35,485 nt of DNA from Pseudomonadota bacterium. Lineage in GTDB: Bacteria > Pseudomonadota > Gammaproteobacteria > Pseudomonadales > Moraxellaceae. A program made the translations under genes and the position numbers. The notes under the pieces were generated by a model. It was not told the DNA's origin. It worked only from the letters and a program-made list of their open reading frames with translations, and ran no database searches. The DNA lies in assembly GCA_021804355.1 (NCBI GenBank), contig JAJZHP010000013.1, positions 1-35,485 on the forward strand. The letters run 5' to 3'. Shown here piece after piece: positions 1-7,646 of the stretch. How positions within the stretch are numbered: position 1 is the stretch's first letter; each line of letters starts with the position of its first letter.

Positions 1-1
1 A

Positions 2-109
2 ACACGGCCCACGCTTGGTGAGACCGAGGTAAGTCGTAGTGGTGGCAACACCCCTGCGCTCTGGTCGTTGACCCAAGAAACCCCCGCTACAACGTTGCAA
101 GGCGTTTAG
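2..109 (+). pseudogene. tnpB: C-terminal tail of IS200/IS605-type TnpB (runs in from left edge)
   Basis: An open frame enters from the window edge and ends at TAG 107-109 with the residues TPATTLQGV. This is a low-complexity, Thr/Ser/Pro-rich tail of the kind found after the RuvC-III and zinc-finger core of TnpB (OrfB) proteins. None of the catalytic core lies inside the window, so the family call rests on the tail, on the hairpin that overlaps the stop codon, and on the adjacent interrupted gene. Whether the complete gene is intact cannot be seen. It could instead be another transposase tail; confidence is moderate. Confidence 0.5.
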
Positions 110-130
110 CGGTGGGAGACTTCATTGGGA
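81..130 (+). mobile_element. Right end of IS200/IS605-type element with subterminal hairpin
   Basis: Bases 84-89 (ccgcta) and 107-112 (tagcgg) pair, continued by aacg 91-94 with cgtt 103-106 around one bulged C. Outer ccc/ggg pairs extend the stem to 116. The hairpin overlaps the presumed tnpB stop codon, as the right-end hairpin (and the 3' part of the guide RNA) does in IS200/IS605 elements. The element/host boundary is placed at about 115-130, because host-like acyltransferase codons begin there on the other strand. There is no T-tract, so a simple terminator is less likely. Confidence 0.5.
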
Positions 131-321
131 GGTAAAACGGCAAACAGTATATTTTTGTTGCCCCAAACCCAAGTCTCGGCAACACGATGTATGACAGGCA
201 CTAACCGTGGACGTAGAGGCGTGATCTTCGTGAGCAAGGCCAGCATAACGATCAGGGAGCCCATGATGGCGGTATTAAGAAAGCCTATCAGTAAAAAAAG
301 CGGAGCTCGTAGCCAGAGCAT
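106..321 (-). pseudogene. Truncated membrane acyltransferase (PlsC/YihG-like), N-terminal fragment
   Basis: From ATG 321 (GAGGG ribosome-binding site 8 bases upstream) the frame encodes about 66 residues of host protein: a long hydrophobic segment (roughly residues 5-30, FLLIGFLNTAIMGSLIVML) followed by a basic stretch and the motif HRVAETWVWGNKNIL. That matches the N-terminus of YihG-type 1-acyl-glycerol-3-phosphate acyltransferases, where the membrane anchor precedes the HX4D catalytic motif. The frame then runs into the IS605-type end and stops at once. The catalytic HX4D, FPEGT and later motifs are absent, so the protein is presumably inactive. Homology is from memory of the family's N-terminus only. 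Confidence 0.55.
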
Positions 322-385
322 GCACACTACCCTCGACAAGGATTAGGTCATATTAATTTTATCAGGTTGTGCGTAATACGCAGCC

Positions 386-2503
386 TCATTCGGGTTTAGG
401 CTGTTGGCGGGTGAAGGATAACTGGGGAGGGTGGTAGCGAGAGAGATGTTTAACGACCCCTTGAGCACGGCTATCTGTTTGGCGGCTGACCCAGAATACA
501 CGCCGCATACCCCGGGTAACCCCTACATAAGCCAAGCGATAGGCTTCATCACGTAAGGCATGGGAGTAGGACTGGCGCATACCTGCCTTTTGATAGATGG
601 CGTCGCGCAGCGGGTGTGGCTTGCCTAAAAGGCAATCACCGACGATGATGGCAACGGTGGCCTGAAGTCCTTTGCCCCCATGCAAAGTCTGTAAATTAAC
701 GCACTTTAGCAGTGAGTTAGGTAATCGTTTTCTGATCTCGGCAAGATCTTGTTTTTTGCGCGCCAATACGATCAGCTCCGGCCTATCCATCTGGAGTTGC
801 TCCCTGATCAGGCTAATGATGCTGGTGAAGAAATCATCATGCAAACCATAATGATGGATGCCATGGTCATCAGGCATGCTCGGACGTGCTGCCACAACCT
901 GATGTTGTGCACGAAAACTAACAGGTTCAAGCAATCGGCCGGCATCCATGACGATGGGGGCAACACAGCGAAAATTTTCGTTCAAAGTCAGCTGGGTAGG
1001 TTTATTTAAAGCCCGGTGAACGGGAAAGTGCTGGTGAAAATCCAGCAAGAATTGGGGTGAGGCCCCTCGCCATGCATAAATCGATTGCCAGTCATCTCCG
1101 ATAGCCATGATGCTGCATGGCAAGGACAACTGACGCTGGCAGGATAGTATCCAGTTGACGATTTGTGCAGAAATATCCTGAAATTCATCAATCAGAACAT
1201 GCTGCATACAGGGTGAGCTTGCTGAATTTCGGAAAGCCTCATGAAACGTCTTTATGCCGTGTTTTTCATGCAAATACTGCTGAAAATCAGGCCAAAAAAT
1301 TTGGGTGGCTCTCCACACCAGGCGTTCTTGATCCTGCAAGGTGGCAGGAGGCTCTGATGTCCCCGGATCCAAGCCTAAACATGCCATAAAGTCCGCAGTT
1401 TGTAACATGATCTCCTGTAAACTGAGTGAAAAGGATTCACCCGCCATAGTCATATAACACTGGGGAACAGGCAGAGGGGATGAGCCTTCTGTGTTGTCGC
1501 TTTCGTTGTGTAGTAACTGTTGTAAAAGTTCAAGTTCATGGCGGTTATGGACATAGATATAGGGTTGCAGACAACGATGGGCAATAAGGTCTGCTCGGAT
1601 ATCCCAAGATGTTCGGTTGATAGGGTCAATTTCTGTAGCTATACCATCCAGGAATACCAGATCGCCATGATTCAGCCTGCCATGCGCATGAAACGTATAG
1701 CCGTCCACCTTAAAATGAGCATCAGCGCTGGTCTTGAGTCCTGCGGGCCAGAGCTGCATGGAGGTTAAGTCAATCCTCGATTGCTGACATAAGGATAAAT
1801 CAGCTCGCGCCGCCTGTTTTATGAGCGTAGATGCTGCCATGGATGGTTTTTGTTTTAATGCAACGCGACGCCAAGGGATCGTTTGAAGATACAGTAGATC
1901 ACCTACGTACTGGCGAAACTGAGCGTGTTCACGGTAACAGGCAGCAAAGGACTGATTGAGTAATTCATGTTGTGCCTGGCTTAAGTGGCTGGATGCAAAC
2001 AGGGTGGGGTAGGAAGACTCAGACGCTGCAGTGGAACGTCCCAAAAGCTCAAAGTAGGAGTATGCTCCCTCTCTTTGCATCAGCTGGACCAAGCGGCTAT
2101 GGAATGTGCTGACGACCTGCTGCCAGGGGGTAGGCAGGCCCAATTGCACTGACCAACGCTCCAGGGACTGCCGCAGGTCAGCACAGGAGGCGCGGGTAAA
2201 TGAAAATACGGTTATGGTCTCCGATGCGATACCGAGAAAGTGCACCATAAAAATTATGCGTAGTACCAAGGTGGTAGATTTTCCAGAACCCGCCGCAGCC
2301 CGAACACAGGCTGAGGGTTGATCGCATAAAATCATTTGCCATTGTGTGTCGGTCGGTGCGGGTAAGAGCCCGGCATCGACCCAAGCGGATACCGTTTGTT
2401 GCATGGCCTGAATGCTGTCGGACGTTACTGGAAGCCGCTGCGGTCCGTAGGGTGATTCAGGAGTGCGCTGCCAGGCAAGTTTGAGTGAGGAGTACCAAGA
2501 CAT
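386..2503 (-). CDS. UvrD/PcrA-like superfamily 1 DNA helicase, atypical domain spacing
   Basis: A 705-residue SF1A helicase; ATP-driven 3'-5' unwinding or translocation is expected. Numbering from an alternative in-frame ATG at 2521: Walker A AAGSGKST at about 75-82, motif Ia SFTRAS near 107, motif II DEFQD 445-449, motif III GDDWQSIYAWRG 475-486, motif IV NENFR 514-518, motif V TLHGGKGLQ about 612-620, motif VI YVGVTRGMRR about 665-674. All ATPase motifs look intact. Spacing is odd: about 365 residues between motifs I and II (near 190 in E. coli UvrD) and under 100 between IV and V (near 280 in UvrD), so domain 1B is enlarged and 2B nearly absent. ATG 2503 is preferred because GAGAA lies upstream of it. 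The gene stands alone. Confidence 0.85.
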   Translation of the reverse strand: MSWYSSLKLAWQRTPESPYGPQRLPVTSDSIQAMQQTVSAWVDAGLLPAPTDTQWQMILCDQPSACVRAAAGSGKSTTLVLRIIFMVHFLGIASETITVFSFTRASCADLRQSLERWSVQLGLPTPWQQVVSTFHSRLVQLMQREGAYSYFELLGRSTAASESSYPTLFASSHLSQAQHELLNQSFAACYREHAQFRQYVGDLLYLQTIPWRRVALKQKPSMAASTLIKQAARADLSLCQQSRIDLTSMQLWPAGLKTSADAHFKVDGYTFHAHGRLNHGDLVFLDGIATEIDPINRTSWDIRADLIAHRCLQPYIYVHNRHELELLQQLLHNESDNTEGSSPLPVPQCYMTMAGESFSLSLQEIMLQTADFMACLGLDPGTSEPPATLQDQERLVWRATQIFWPDFQQYLHEKHGIKTFHEAFRNSASSPCMQHVLIDEFQDISAQIVNWILSCQRQLSLPCSIMAIGDDWQSIYAWRGASPQFLLDFHQHFPVHRALNKPTQLTLNENFRCVAPIVMDAGRLLEPVSFRAQHQVVAARPSMPDDHGIHHYGLHDDFFTSIISLIREQLQMDRPELIVLARKKQDLAEIRKRLPNSLLKCVNLQTLHGGKGLQATVAIIVGDCLLGKPHPLRDAIYQKAGMRQSYSHALRDEAYRLAYVGVTRGMRRVFWVSRQTDSRAQGVVKHLSRYHPPQLSFTRQQPKPE

Positions 2504-2615
2504 ACAGGAATTCTCGATCACGTTATAGTCACAGGGTTGGCTGAAGTGGTCCTTGTGGTGTACACCAGTCTGGACGTAGTCTGAGCTCTGAATTTTTCAT
2601 GGAGATGTCAGTTCA

Positions 2616-3797
2616 ATGAGCGGTCCGTTGCAGTCGTTGCGTATTCTTGACTTTAGTACCTTGTTGCCAGGGCCTTTTGCCAGTCTGATGTTGGCTGATT
2701 TGGGCGCTGATGTGCTGCGCATTGAGTCACCGACGCGCCCGGATCTGGTGCGTGTCCTGCCTCCTTATGTCAACGGTATATCGGTCGTTCATGCCCACTT
2801 AAATCGAAATAAACGCAGCCTTGCCGTAGATCTCAAACAGTCGGCTGGCCATGACATCGTGGTGGCTTTGCTGCAGCGCTACGATATTGTGATTGAACAA
2901 TTCAGGCCCGGTGTCATGCAACGGTTGGGGCTGGGGTATGAGGCTTTGCGTGAACATTGCCCAGGTTTGATTTATGTATCCATTACCGGCTACGGCCAGA
3001 CCGGGCCTTACCGTGATCGAGCTGGTCATGATTTGAACTATCTGGCCTTGTCGGGAGTGCTCAGTTACAACGGACGTAAAGCGACAGGGCCTCAGCCTAT
3101 GGCTGTGCAGGTCGCTGATATAGCCGGTGGATCAGCACATGCCGTCATTGCCTTGCTGGCTGCCGTGGTGCATCGCCAGCAAACGGGCGTTGGCCAGTAT
3201 ATTGATATCAGCATGACCGACGCAGCCTTCAGTTTGCAGGCCTTGACAGCGCCTGCTGCCCTGGCCGAGGGTAGCAGTCCTGGCTTGGAGGGGGATACCC
3301 TTAACGGCGGTTCCTTTTATGACTGTTATGTTTGTGCGGATGGCTTGTATCTTTCCGTGGCTGGACTGGAACCACAGTTCTTTTCTGCATTTGTTCATGT
3401 GCTGGGGCGCCCCGATTTAGCGGGGATGGCCGTGGTTCGTGAACCTGCACAGGTCACTTGGTTGAAGGCCGAAATTGGCAAAGCATTAGCTAAGTTCCCA
3501 CGACAACATTGGCTGGATCAATTCGCCAGTTTGGATACTTGTACTGAGCCTGTGCTGAGTTTTCAGGAAGCTTGCCAACATCCTGTGATACAGGAGCGAG
3601 GTATGCTCGTCGATGTGCCCGATCGGCAAGGTGGGAGTCTCAGGCAGGTGGCCAGTCCTTTGCGTTTTTCAGTGACTCCCGCGACCTACCGCCATACGGG
3701 AGGTGCTGTGGGTGAAGATACCGATCAGGTCCTCCAAGAGCTGGGTATGGATGCCGCTACCATTAAGCAATGGCGGCAACAGGGTGTACTTGGCTAG
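2616..3797 (+). CDS. CaiB/BaiF family CoA protein, alpha-methylacyl-CoA racemase-like
   Basis: A 393-residue class III CoA-transferase family protein. The N-terminal half has LRILDFSTLLPGPFASLMLADLGADV, split by the family's typical LLPGPFA and ADLGADV motifs, then NRNKRSLAVDLK near residue 65 and FRPGVMQRLGLGY near 95. RAGHDLNYLA and VADIAGG carry the His and Asp that act as acid/base pair in alpha-methylacyl-CoA racemase (His126/Asp156 in the mycobacterial enzyme), which favours epimerisation of 2-methylacyl-CoA over CoA transfer. Substrate is not determinable. The start is ATG 2616 with GGAG upstream. Its stop overlaps the stop of the convergent TPR gene: both use the palindrome CTAG at 3794-3797. 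Confidence 0.85.
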   Translation: MSGPLQSLRILDFSTLLPGPFASLMLADLGADVLRIESPTRPDLVRVLPPYVNGISVVHAHLNRNKRSLAVDLKQSAGHDIVVALLQRYDIVIEQFRPGVMQRLGLGYEALREHCPGLIYVSITGYGQTGPYRDRAGHDLNYLALSGVLSYNGRKATGPQPMAVQVADIAGGSAHAVIALLAAVVHRQQTGVGQYIDISMTDAAFSLQALTAPAALAEGSSPGLEGDTLNGGSFYDCYVCADGLYLSVAGLEPQFFSAFVHVLGRPDLAGMAVVREPAQVTWLKAEIGKALAKFPRQHWLDQFASLDTCTEPVLSFQEACQHPVIQERGMLVDVPDRQGGSLRQVASPLRFSVTPATYRHTGGAVGEDTDQVLQELGMDAATIKQWRQQGVLG

Positions 3798-4513
3798 GAC
3801 GGTGTAGCCGCCATACCTGCCTTAGCCTGTTGAATCCAGCGGCGGTACAAACGATGGTAGTGATGACCGTTGCGTGCTGCCGCATCAAGTACCTCGCGGT
3901 ACTGTGATCGGGCTTCGGCATCCCGGTGGTGGCGCTGTAACCACGCTGCATAACGGCAGGCGGGTTCGGGTCCTGGATAATGTCCCAGCAAGGAACGCCA
4001 GGCCTGTTCGGTATCAGGGTCATCCAGCGCATCCAGGGTACAAGCTCGTGTCAGTCCCGCCTCTTGCGGAATTTCTCCGCTACCTTGTTCCTGCATGACC
4101 TGTAAGGTATGCAGGGCCAGCTGAGGTTGATTTAAGGCTAATTGAGCCTGTGCCAAACCATGAAGTAGCAGGGTATCGTAGCGATTGGCTCCGGTTAGAC
4201 TCTGCTGGTACAAATCGCAGGCTTCTTGCCATAGGCCCTGTTCGCTAAGGGCTTCCGCTAACCGTCGAGACGCATCAGCGGTGGGAGTTTGTTGCCACTG
4301 CTGTCGCAACTGGGCGAGATTAGGTTGGCGCCATGAGCGAGAAGATGCCGTGGGGTAGCTGCCATCTTGAATTAAGATCTGGGCGATATAAAGCAGGCTG
4401 CTGATGCCAGGAAAGAGAATAAGACCCACGACCCACCAAGGTGATTGTCCTGTTCGCAAGACATGTATGATCAAGGCAATTTGTAGAATCAGAAGCAATG
4501 AAGCGTAAAGCAT
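3794..4513 (-). CDS. Inner-membrane anchored TPR protein
   Basis: 239 residues. The first 60 or so hold two hydrophobic segments, LLLILQIALIIHVL (about 5-18) and WWVVGLILFPGISSLLYIAQ (about 26-45), arranged like the phospholipase-D N-terminal anchor (PLDc_N) domain. After a polar linker, helical repeats with the TPR pattern follow, for example ASRRLAEALSEQGLWQEACDLY and LHGLAQAQLALNQPQLALHTL, to about residue 215. It is probably a cytoplasmic protein-protein interaction scaffold on the inner membrane; no catalytic motif is visible. It converges on the CoA gene with a 4-base overlap. The specific role is unknown. Confidence 0.7.
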   Translation of the reverse strand: MLYASLLLILQIALIIHVLRTGQSPWWVVGLILFPGISSLLYIAQILIQDGSYPTASSRSWRQPNLAQLRQQWQQTPTADASRRLAEALSEQGLWQEACDLYQQSLTGANRYDTLLLHGLAQAQLALNQPQLALHTLQVMQEQGSGEIPQEAGLTRACTLDALDDPDTEQAWRSLLGHYPGPEPACRYAAWLQRHHRDAEARSQYREVLDAAARNGHHYHRLYRRWIQQAKAGMAATPS

Positions 4514-4645
4514 ACGAGAACCAGTCGTTAAATTTTGGCAGATTCTAGCATGTAGGCATTTTGTCGTTGCATCATCTTCCCTGTTAAGTTTATGCTTGGC
4601 CTAGAGTAAATGCTCTAAGTTTTCGGAATTCTTGGGGAAATCTCG

Positions 4646-5179
4646 ATGTTGAAAACGGCAGCAAAAAAATTGCAGCAGCAGGGAATGCTGGCTTATGTTG
4701 AACTCATGATGGGGATCGTTGGTCGGGGCTTGGTAGCGGCCAGTGCCGTTGATGATGTTATGAAGAAAGAGTTTCGCGGATTTGCCGCGGGGACAGTCAT
4801 ACAAATGCATGTACTTCCCGACGGCCCTGGATTTGCCCTAGAGGTTGAAGCAGAGGGAAAACTGCGGTTGCTTAAGACTCCCCCTGAGCAGGTTCATATC
4901 GGTGTTCGTTTCAAACATTTGACGCATGCTTTTTTGGTGCTTTCCTTTCAAGAAGGTACAGCAACGGCCTTTGCCCATGATCGTATGTATGTCGATGGTG
5001 ATATTTCCCTGGCGCTGCGCCTAGTGCGTTGTTTGAACCGTATGGAAATCCTGATCCTGCCGCGTTTGGTAGCTGAAAGGGCAGTTAAACGTTATCCGGA
5101 GATCACCTTGCGCCATAAACTCAGTCAAGGTGGGCGTATCTACAGTCATTTAGCCTTGAATTTCTTACGTGGGGAGTAA
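4646..5179 (+). CDS. SCP2 sterol-carrier-like domain protein
   Basis: 177 residues, soluble, no signal peptide. The central and C-terminal parts (about 60-165) have the alternating strand pattern and the signature VDGDISLALRLVRCLNRMEIL seen in bacterial SCP2-like lipid-binding proteins, where a GD turn follows the sheet. A hydrophobic-ligand carrier role is possible. It is the first gene of a three-gene unit: the next start is 6 bases downstream, the third a further 3. The pairing with an alcohol dehydrogenase and a glutathione transferase suggests processing of a lipophilic alcohol or aldehyde, but this is inference. The family call is by pattern memory only. Confidence 0.55.
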   Translation: MLKTAAKKLQQQGMLAYVELMMGIVGRGLVAASAVDDVMKKEFRGFAAGTVIQMHVLPDGPGFALEVEAEGKLRLLKTPPEQVHIGVRFKHLTHAFLVLSFQEGTATAFAHDRMYVDGDISLALRLVRCLNRMEILILPRLVAERAVKRYPEITLRHKLSQGGRIYSHLALNFLRGE

Positions 5180-5185
5180 AATCGG

Positions 5186-6373
5186 GTGAGTAAATTATTT
5201 TATGAGTTTTTCTGTCCGGTCAAAGTCATCGCTGGTCACAAAGCCCTGGAACATATTCCTTTTGAATTAGGTGTCTTGCAGTCGCATCGTCCCATGATTA
5301 TCACGGATCGTGGTGTCGTGGGGGTTGGGTTGCTGGCGCATGTTGAATCCGCCTTGGCGGAAGGTAAAATTACCATCGCGGCCCGCTTTGATGATGTGCC
5401 TCCGGACAGTAGCATGGATACGGTGCAGCGCGCAGCCGCTATGTACCGGGAAAACCAGTGTGATTCCATCGTTGCGGTCGGTGGTGGGTCGGTGATTGAC
5501 ACCAGTAAGGGGGTCAATATCCTGGTGTCTGAAGGTGGCGATGACCTGAATGTCTATGCCGGTGCACACAACCTCAAACGGCCTTTAAAGCCTTTATTTG
5601 TGGTTCCTACCACGGCGGGTACAGGCTCAGAAGTCACCATGGTGGCGGTTATCTCGGATACACAAAAACAAGTCAAAGTGCCTTTCACGTCTTATTTTCT
5701 TATGCCGAATGCGGCCATACTGGATCCTCGTATGACCCGCACGCTGCCGCCGCATTTGACGGCTATGACCGCTATGGATGCCATGACGCATGCGGTCGAA
5801 TCTTATACGTGTTTGGCCAGCAATGCGATCAGTGAGGTTTACGCCTTTTCAGCGGTACGCAAGATCTCCACGCATTTACTGGAGGTCATGGATAAACCTG
5901 ATGATGCCGATGGGCGGCTGGCTCTGGCAGAAGCATCCACGATGGCAGGTATTGCTTTCTCCAATGCCATGGTGGGCTTGGTGCACTCTCTGGGTCATTC
6001 CTTAGGGGCTGTTTGTCACTTGCCTCATGGCCTGTGCATGAACCTGTTTTTGCCCTATGTGCTTGAATATAATCAGTCCTTAATTGAGTCCCGATTATCG
6101 GAATTGCTGTTGCCTCTGGCGGGAGCTGAAGTCTATGCAGCTACACCAGCCGCTCAGCGTGGCTCTCGTTCCATCTTGCATCTGCGTGCCATGCGTGATG
6201 CTGTTTATCAGCGCTGCAAGTTGCCTCGTACTTTGCAGGAAACCGGTAAGGTGACACGCGAGCAGTTGCCGCTTATCGCTGACATGGCAGTCAATGATGG
6301 TTCAATCCTCTTTAATCCGCGAGAAGCTGATGTTGAGGATCTTTTGGGGATACTGAACGCTGCATGGAGCTGA
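5186..6373 (+). CDS. Iron-containing (group III) alcohol dehydrogenase
   Basis: 395 residues, the normal family length. The GTG start at 5186 follows GGGGAG in the end of the upstream gene. The nucleotide-binding part has GGGSVIDTSKGVNI (about 95-108) and TTAGTGSEVT (about 140-150). The metal ligands fit FucO-type enzymes: Asp and His in AMDAMTHAVE (about 195-204), and two His residues in HSLGHSLGAVCHLPHGL (about 262-278). It should oxidise or reduce a primary alcohol/aldehyde pair with NAD(P). It is the middle gene of a tight operon and probably translationally coupled to both neighbours. The substrate cannot be read from the sequence. Confidence 0.9.
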   Translation: MSKLFYEFFCPVKVIAGHKALEHIPFELGVLQSHRPMIITDRGVVGVGLLAHVESALAEGKITIAARFDDVPPDSSMDTVQRAAAMYRENQCDSIVAVGGGSVIDTSKGVNILVSEGGDDLNVYAGAHNLKRPLKPLFVVPTTAGTGSEVTMVAVISDTQKQVKVPFTSYFLMPNAAILDPRMTRTLPPHLTAMTAMDAMTHAVESYTCLASNAISEVYAFSAVRKISTHLLEVMDKPDDADGRLALAEASTMAGIAFSNAMVGLVHSLGHSLGAVCHLPHGLCMNLFLPYVLEYNQSLIESRLSELLLPLAGAEVYAATPAAQRGSRSILHLRAMRDAVYQRCKLPRTLQETGKVTREQLPLIADMAVNDGSILFNPREADVEDLLGILNAAWS

Positions 6374-6376
6374 GTC

Positions 6377-7051
6377 ATGATTGAGTTGTACACAGCGGCT
6401 ACGCCGAATGGTCATAAAGTATCCATAGCTTTGGAAGAGATGGGACTGTCCTACCAGGTCCATGTTCTAAAATTGCTGGCTCTGGAGCAAAAGCAGGCGT
6501 GGTTTCTGGCGATCAATCCCAATGGCCGAATACCGGCTATCGTGGATCATGATGCCGATGATTTTGCTGTGTTTGAATCGGGTGCCATCCTATGGTATCT
6601 GGCTGAGAAAACAGGGATGTTTTTACCCAAGGACGGGAAGCAACGATCACAGGTCATGCAATGGTTGATGTTTCAGATGGGGGGGCTAGGTCCGATGCAG
6701 GGTCAGGCCAATGTATGGTTTCGCTATATGCCCGAACAAGTCCCCGTAGCTATTGCGCGTTATCAGAATGAAACTCGACGACTTTATGAGGTCATGGATC
6801 ATCGTTTATCTGCCGTCGAGTTTCTGGCCGGCGATTACTCCATCGCTGATATGGCAGCCTGGCCCTGGGCTCGTATTCATGACTGGGCCGGTGTCAGCGT
6901 TGACGGACTTCCTCATTTACGCCGCTGGCTGGATGCTGTGCGCGATCGCCCAGCGGTTCAACAGGGTTTGGCAGTACCTCTGCCTGATGCCGATATGGAT
7001 CCCTCCAAGGTACGTCGGATGGTTCAGGGTGCAAATTCTCAACAGCCTTAG
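6377..7051 (+). CDS. Glutathione S-transferase family protein (YfcG/YghU-like)
   Basis: 224 residues. The thioredoxin-fold N-terminal domain begins [20 protein letters not shown] and holds the cis-Pro motif [11 protein letters not shown] (about 48-58) and the glutathione gamma-glutamate-binding [13 protein letters not shown] (about 68-80). The C-terminal all-helical domain follows, with [10 protein letters not shown] near 157. These details resemble YfcG-type GSH-disulfide oxidoreductases rather than detoxifying GSTs with an N-terminal Ser or Tyr. The start is 3 bases after the dehydrogenase stop. The stop overlaps that of the convergent gene by 4 bases. Confidence 0.85.
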   Translation: MIELYTAATPNGHKVSIALEEMGLSYQVHVLKLLALEQKQAWFLAINPNGRIPAIVDHDADDFAVFESGAILWYLAEKTGMFLPKDGKQRSQVMQWLMFQMGGLGPMQGQANVWFRYMPEQVPVAIARYQNETRRLYEVMDHRLSAVEFLAGDYSIADMAAWPWARIHDWAGVSVDGLPHLRRWLDAVRDRPAVQQGLAVPLPDADMDPSKVRRMVQGANSQQP

Positions 7052-7551
7052 AGCATCAGGTTACGCAGTTCTGTCAGGTCGCTTGCGTGCTGGAACCAGG
7101 TATTAAAGCGTTCCGTCAGTTCAGGTGCCGTGGCGAGGGAACGCATGTCAGCATAGGCCATGCCAGGTTTTTGCTCACGTACCAAGCCTAAGCCATCTGC
7201 AATCAGCCAGGATTCCTCTGCGGGGTACAAGTCAGGGTCTAACTTTCGGATATGAATATGCGAAGTCAGGCGATGGGCCAGAACCAACAAGGGATGGGAT
7301 TGTGCCAAAGCGGTTTCGGGATGCGAGATGAGAATCCGTAGTACAGTATCACGCCCATGCCAAAAGGGCTTGAGTGCTTCCAGCCAGGTCTGGTTGCCAA
7401 AGCGGGTAATATCCAGATCGCGGCTTAAAAGCAATAACTGACGACGAGCCTGACTAGCCAGTGCCAAGTCAGCTTCCTGTTGGGCATCGCGTGTATTCAA
7501 CCGGATGATCCCGCTTGCTTGTCCCAGAATTAGACCGCTTTCTGTAGCCAT
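7048..7551 (-). CDS. DUF7931-like protein, lacking the usual acetyltransferase partner domain
   Basis: 167 residues from ATG 7551 (GAGAGGA just upstream; a GTG at 7566 is an alternative). The protein starts with a phospholipase-D/nuclease-like strand-helix pattern ([19 protein letters not shown]), then FHGRD-like [13 protein letters not shown], and a C-terminal [17 protein letters not shown]. This resembles the C-terminal half of PA2631-type proteins, where a GNAT acetyltransferase precedes this domain; PA2631 lies in the equivalent place near purB and mnmA in Pseudomonas. No GNAT-like frame occurs upstream, so the domain stands alone here. The function is unknown and the family call is from memory. 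Confidence 0.55.
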   Translation of the reverse strand: MATESGLILGQASGIIRLNTRDAQQEADLALASQARRQLLLLSRDLDITRFGNQTWLEALKPFWHGRDTVLRILISHPETALAQSHPLLVLAHRLTSHIHIRKLDPDLYPAEESWLIADGLGLVREQKPGMAYADMRSLATAPELTERFNTWFQHASDLTELRNLML

Positions 7552-7646
7552 CCGTCCTCTCGCCACCTAGTGCCTGTATTGTCAGTTTAATATAGTCGGT
7601 GGCGGTTAAACCTGCCTAGATCGTCATCTGATTTTTTACGGTTCAG

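Noticed and set aside
81-116. Rho-independent terminator at the left edge
   Set aside because: The hairpin has no T-tract and overlaps a TnpB-like stop codon, so a transposon end is more likely.
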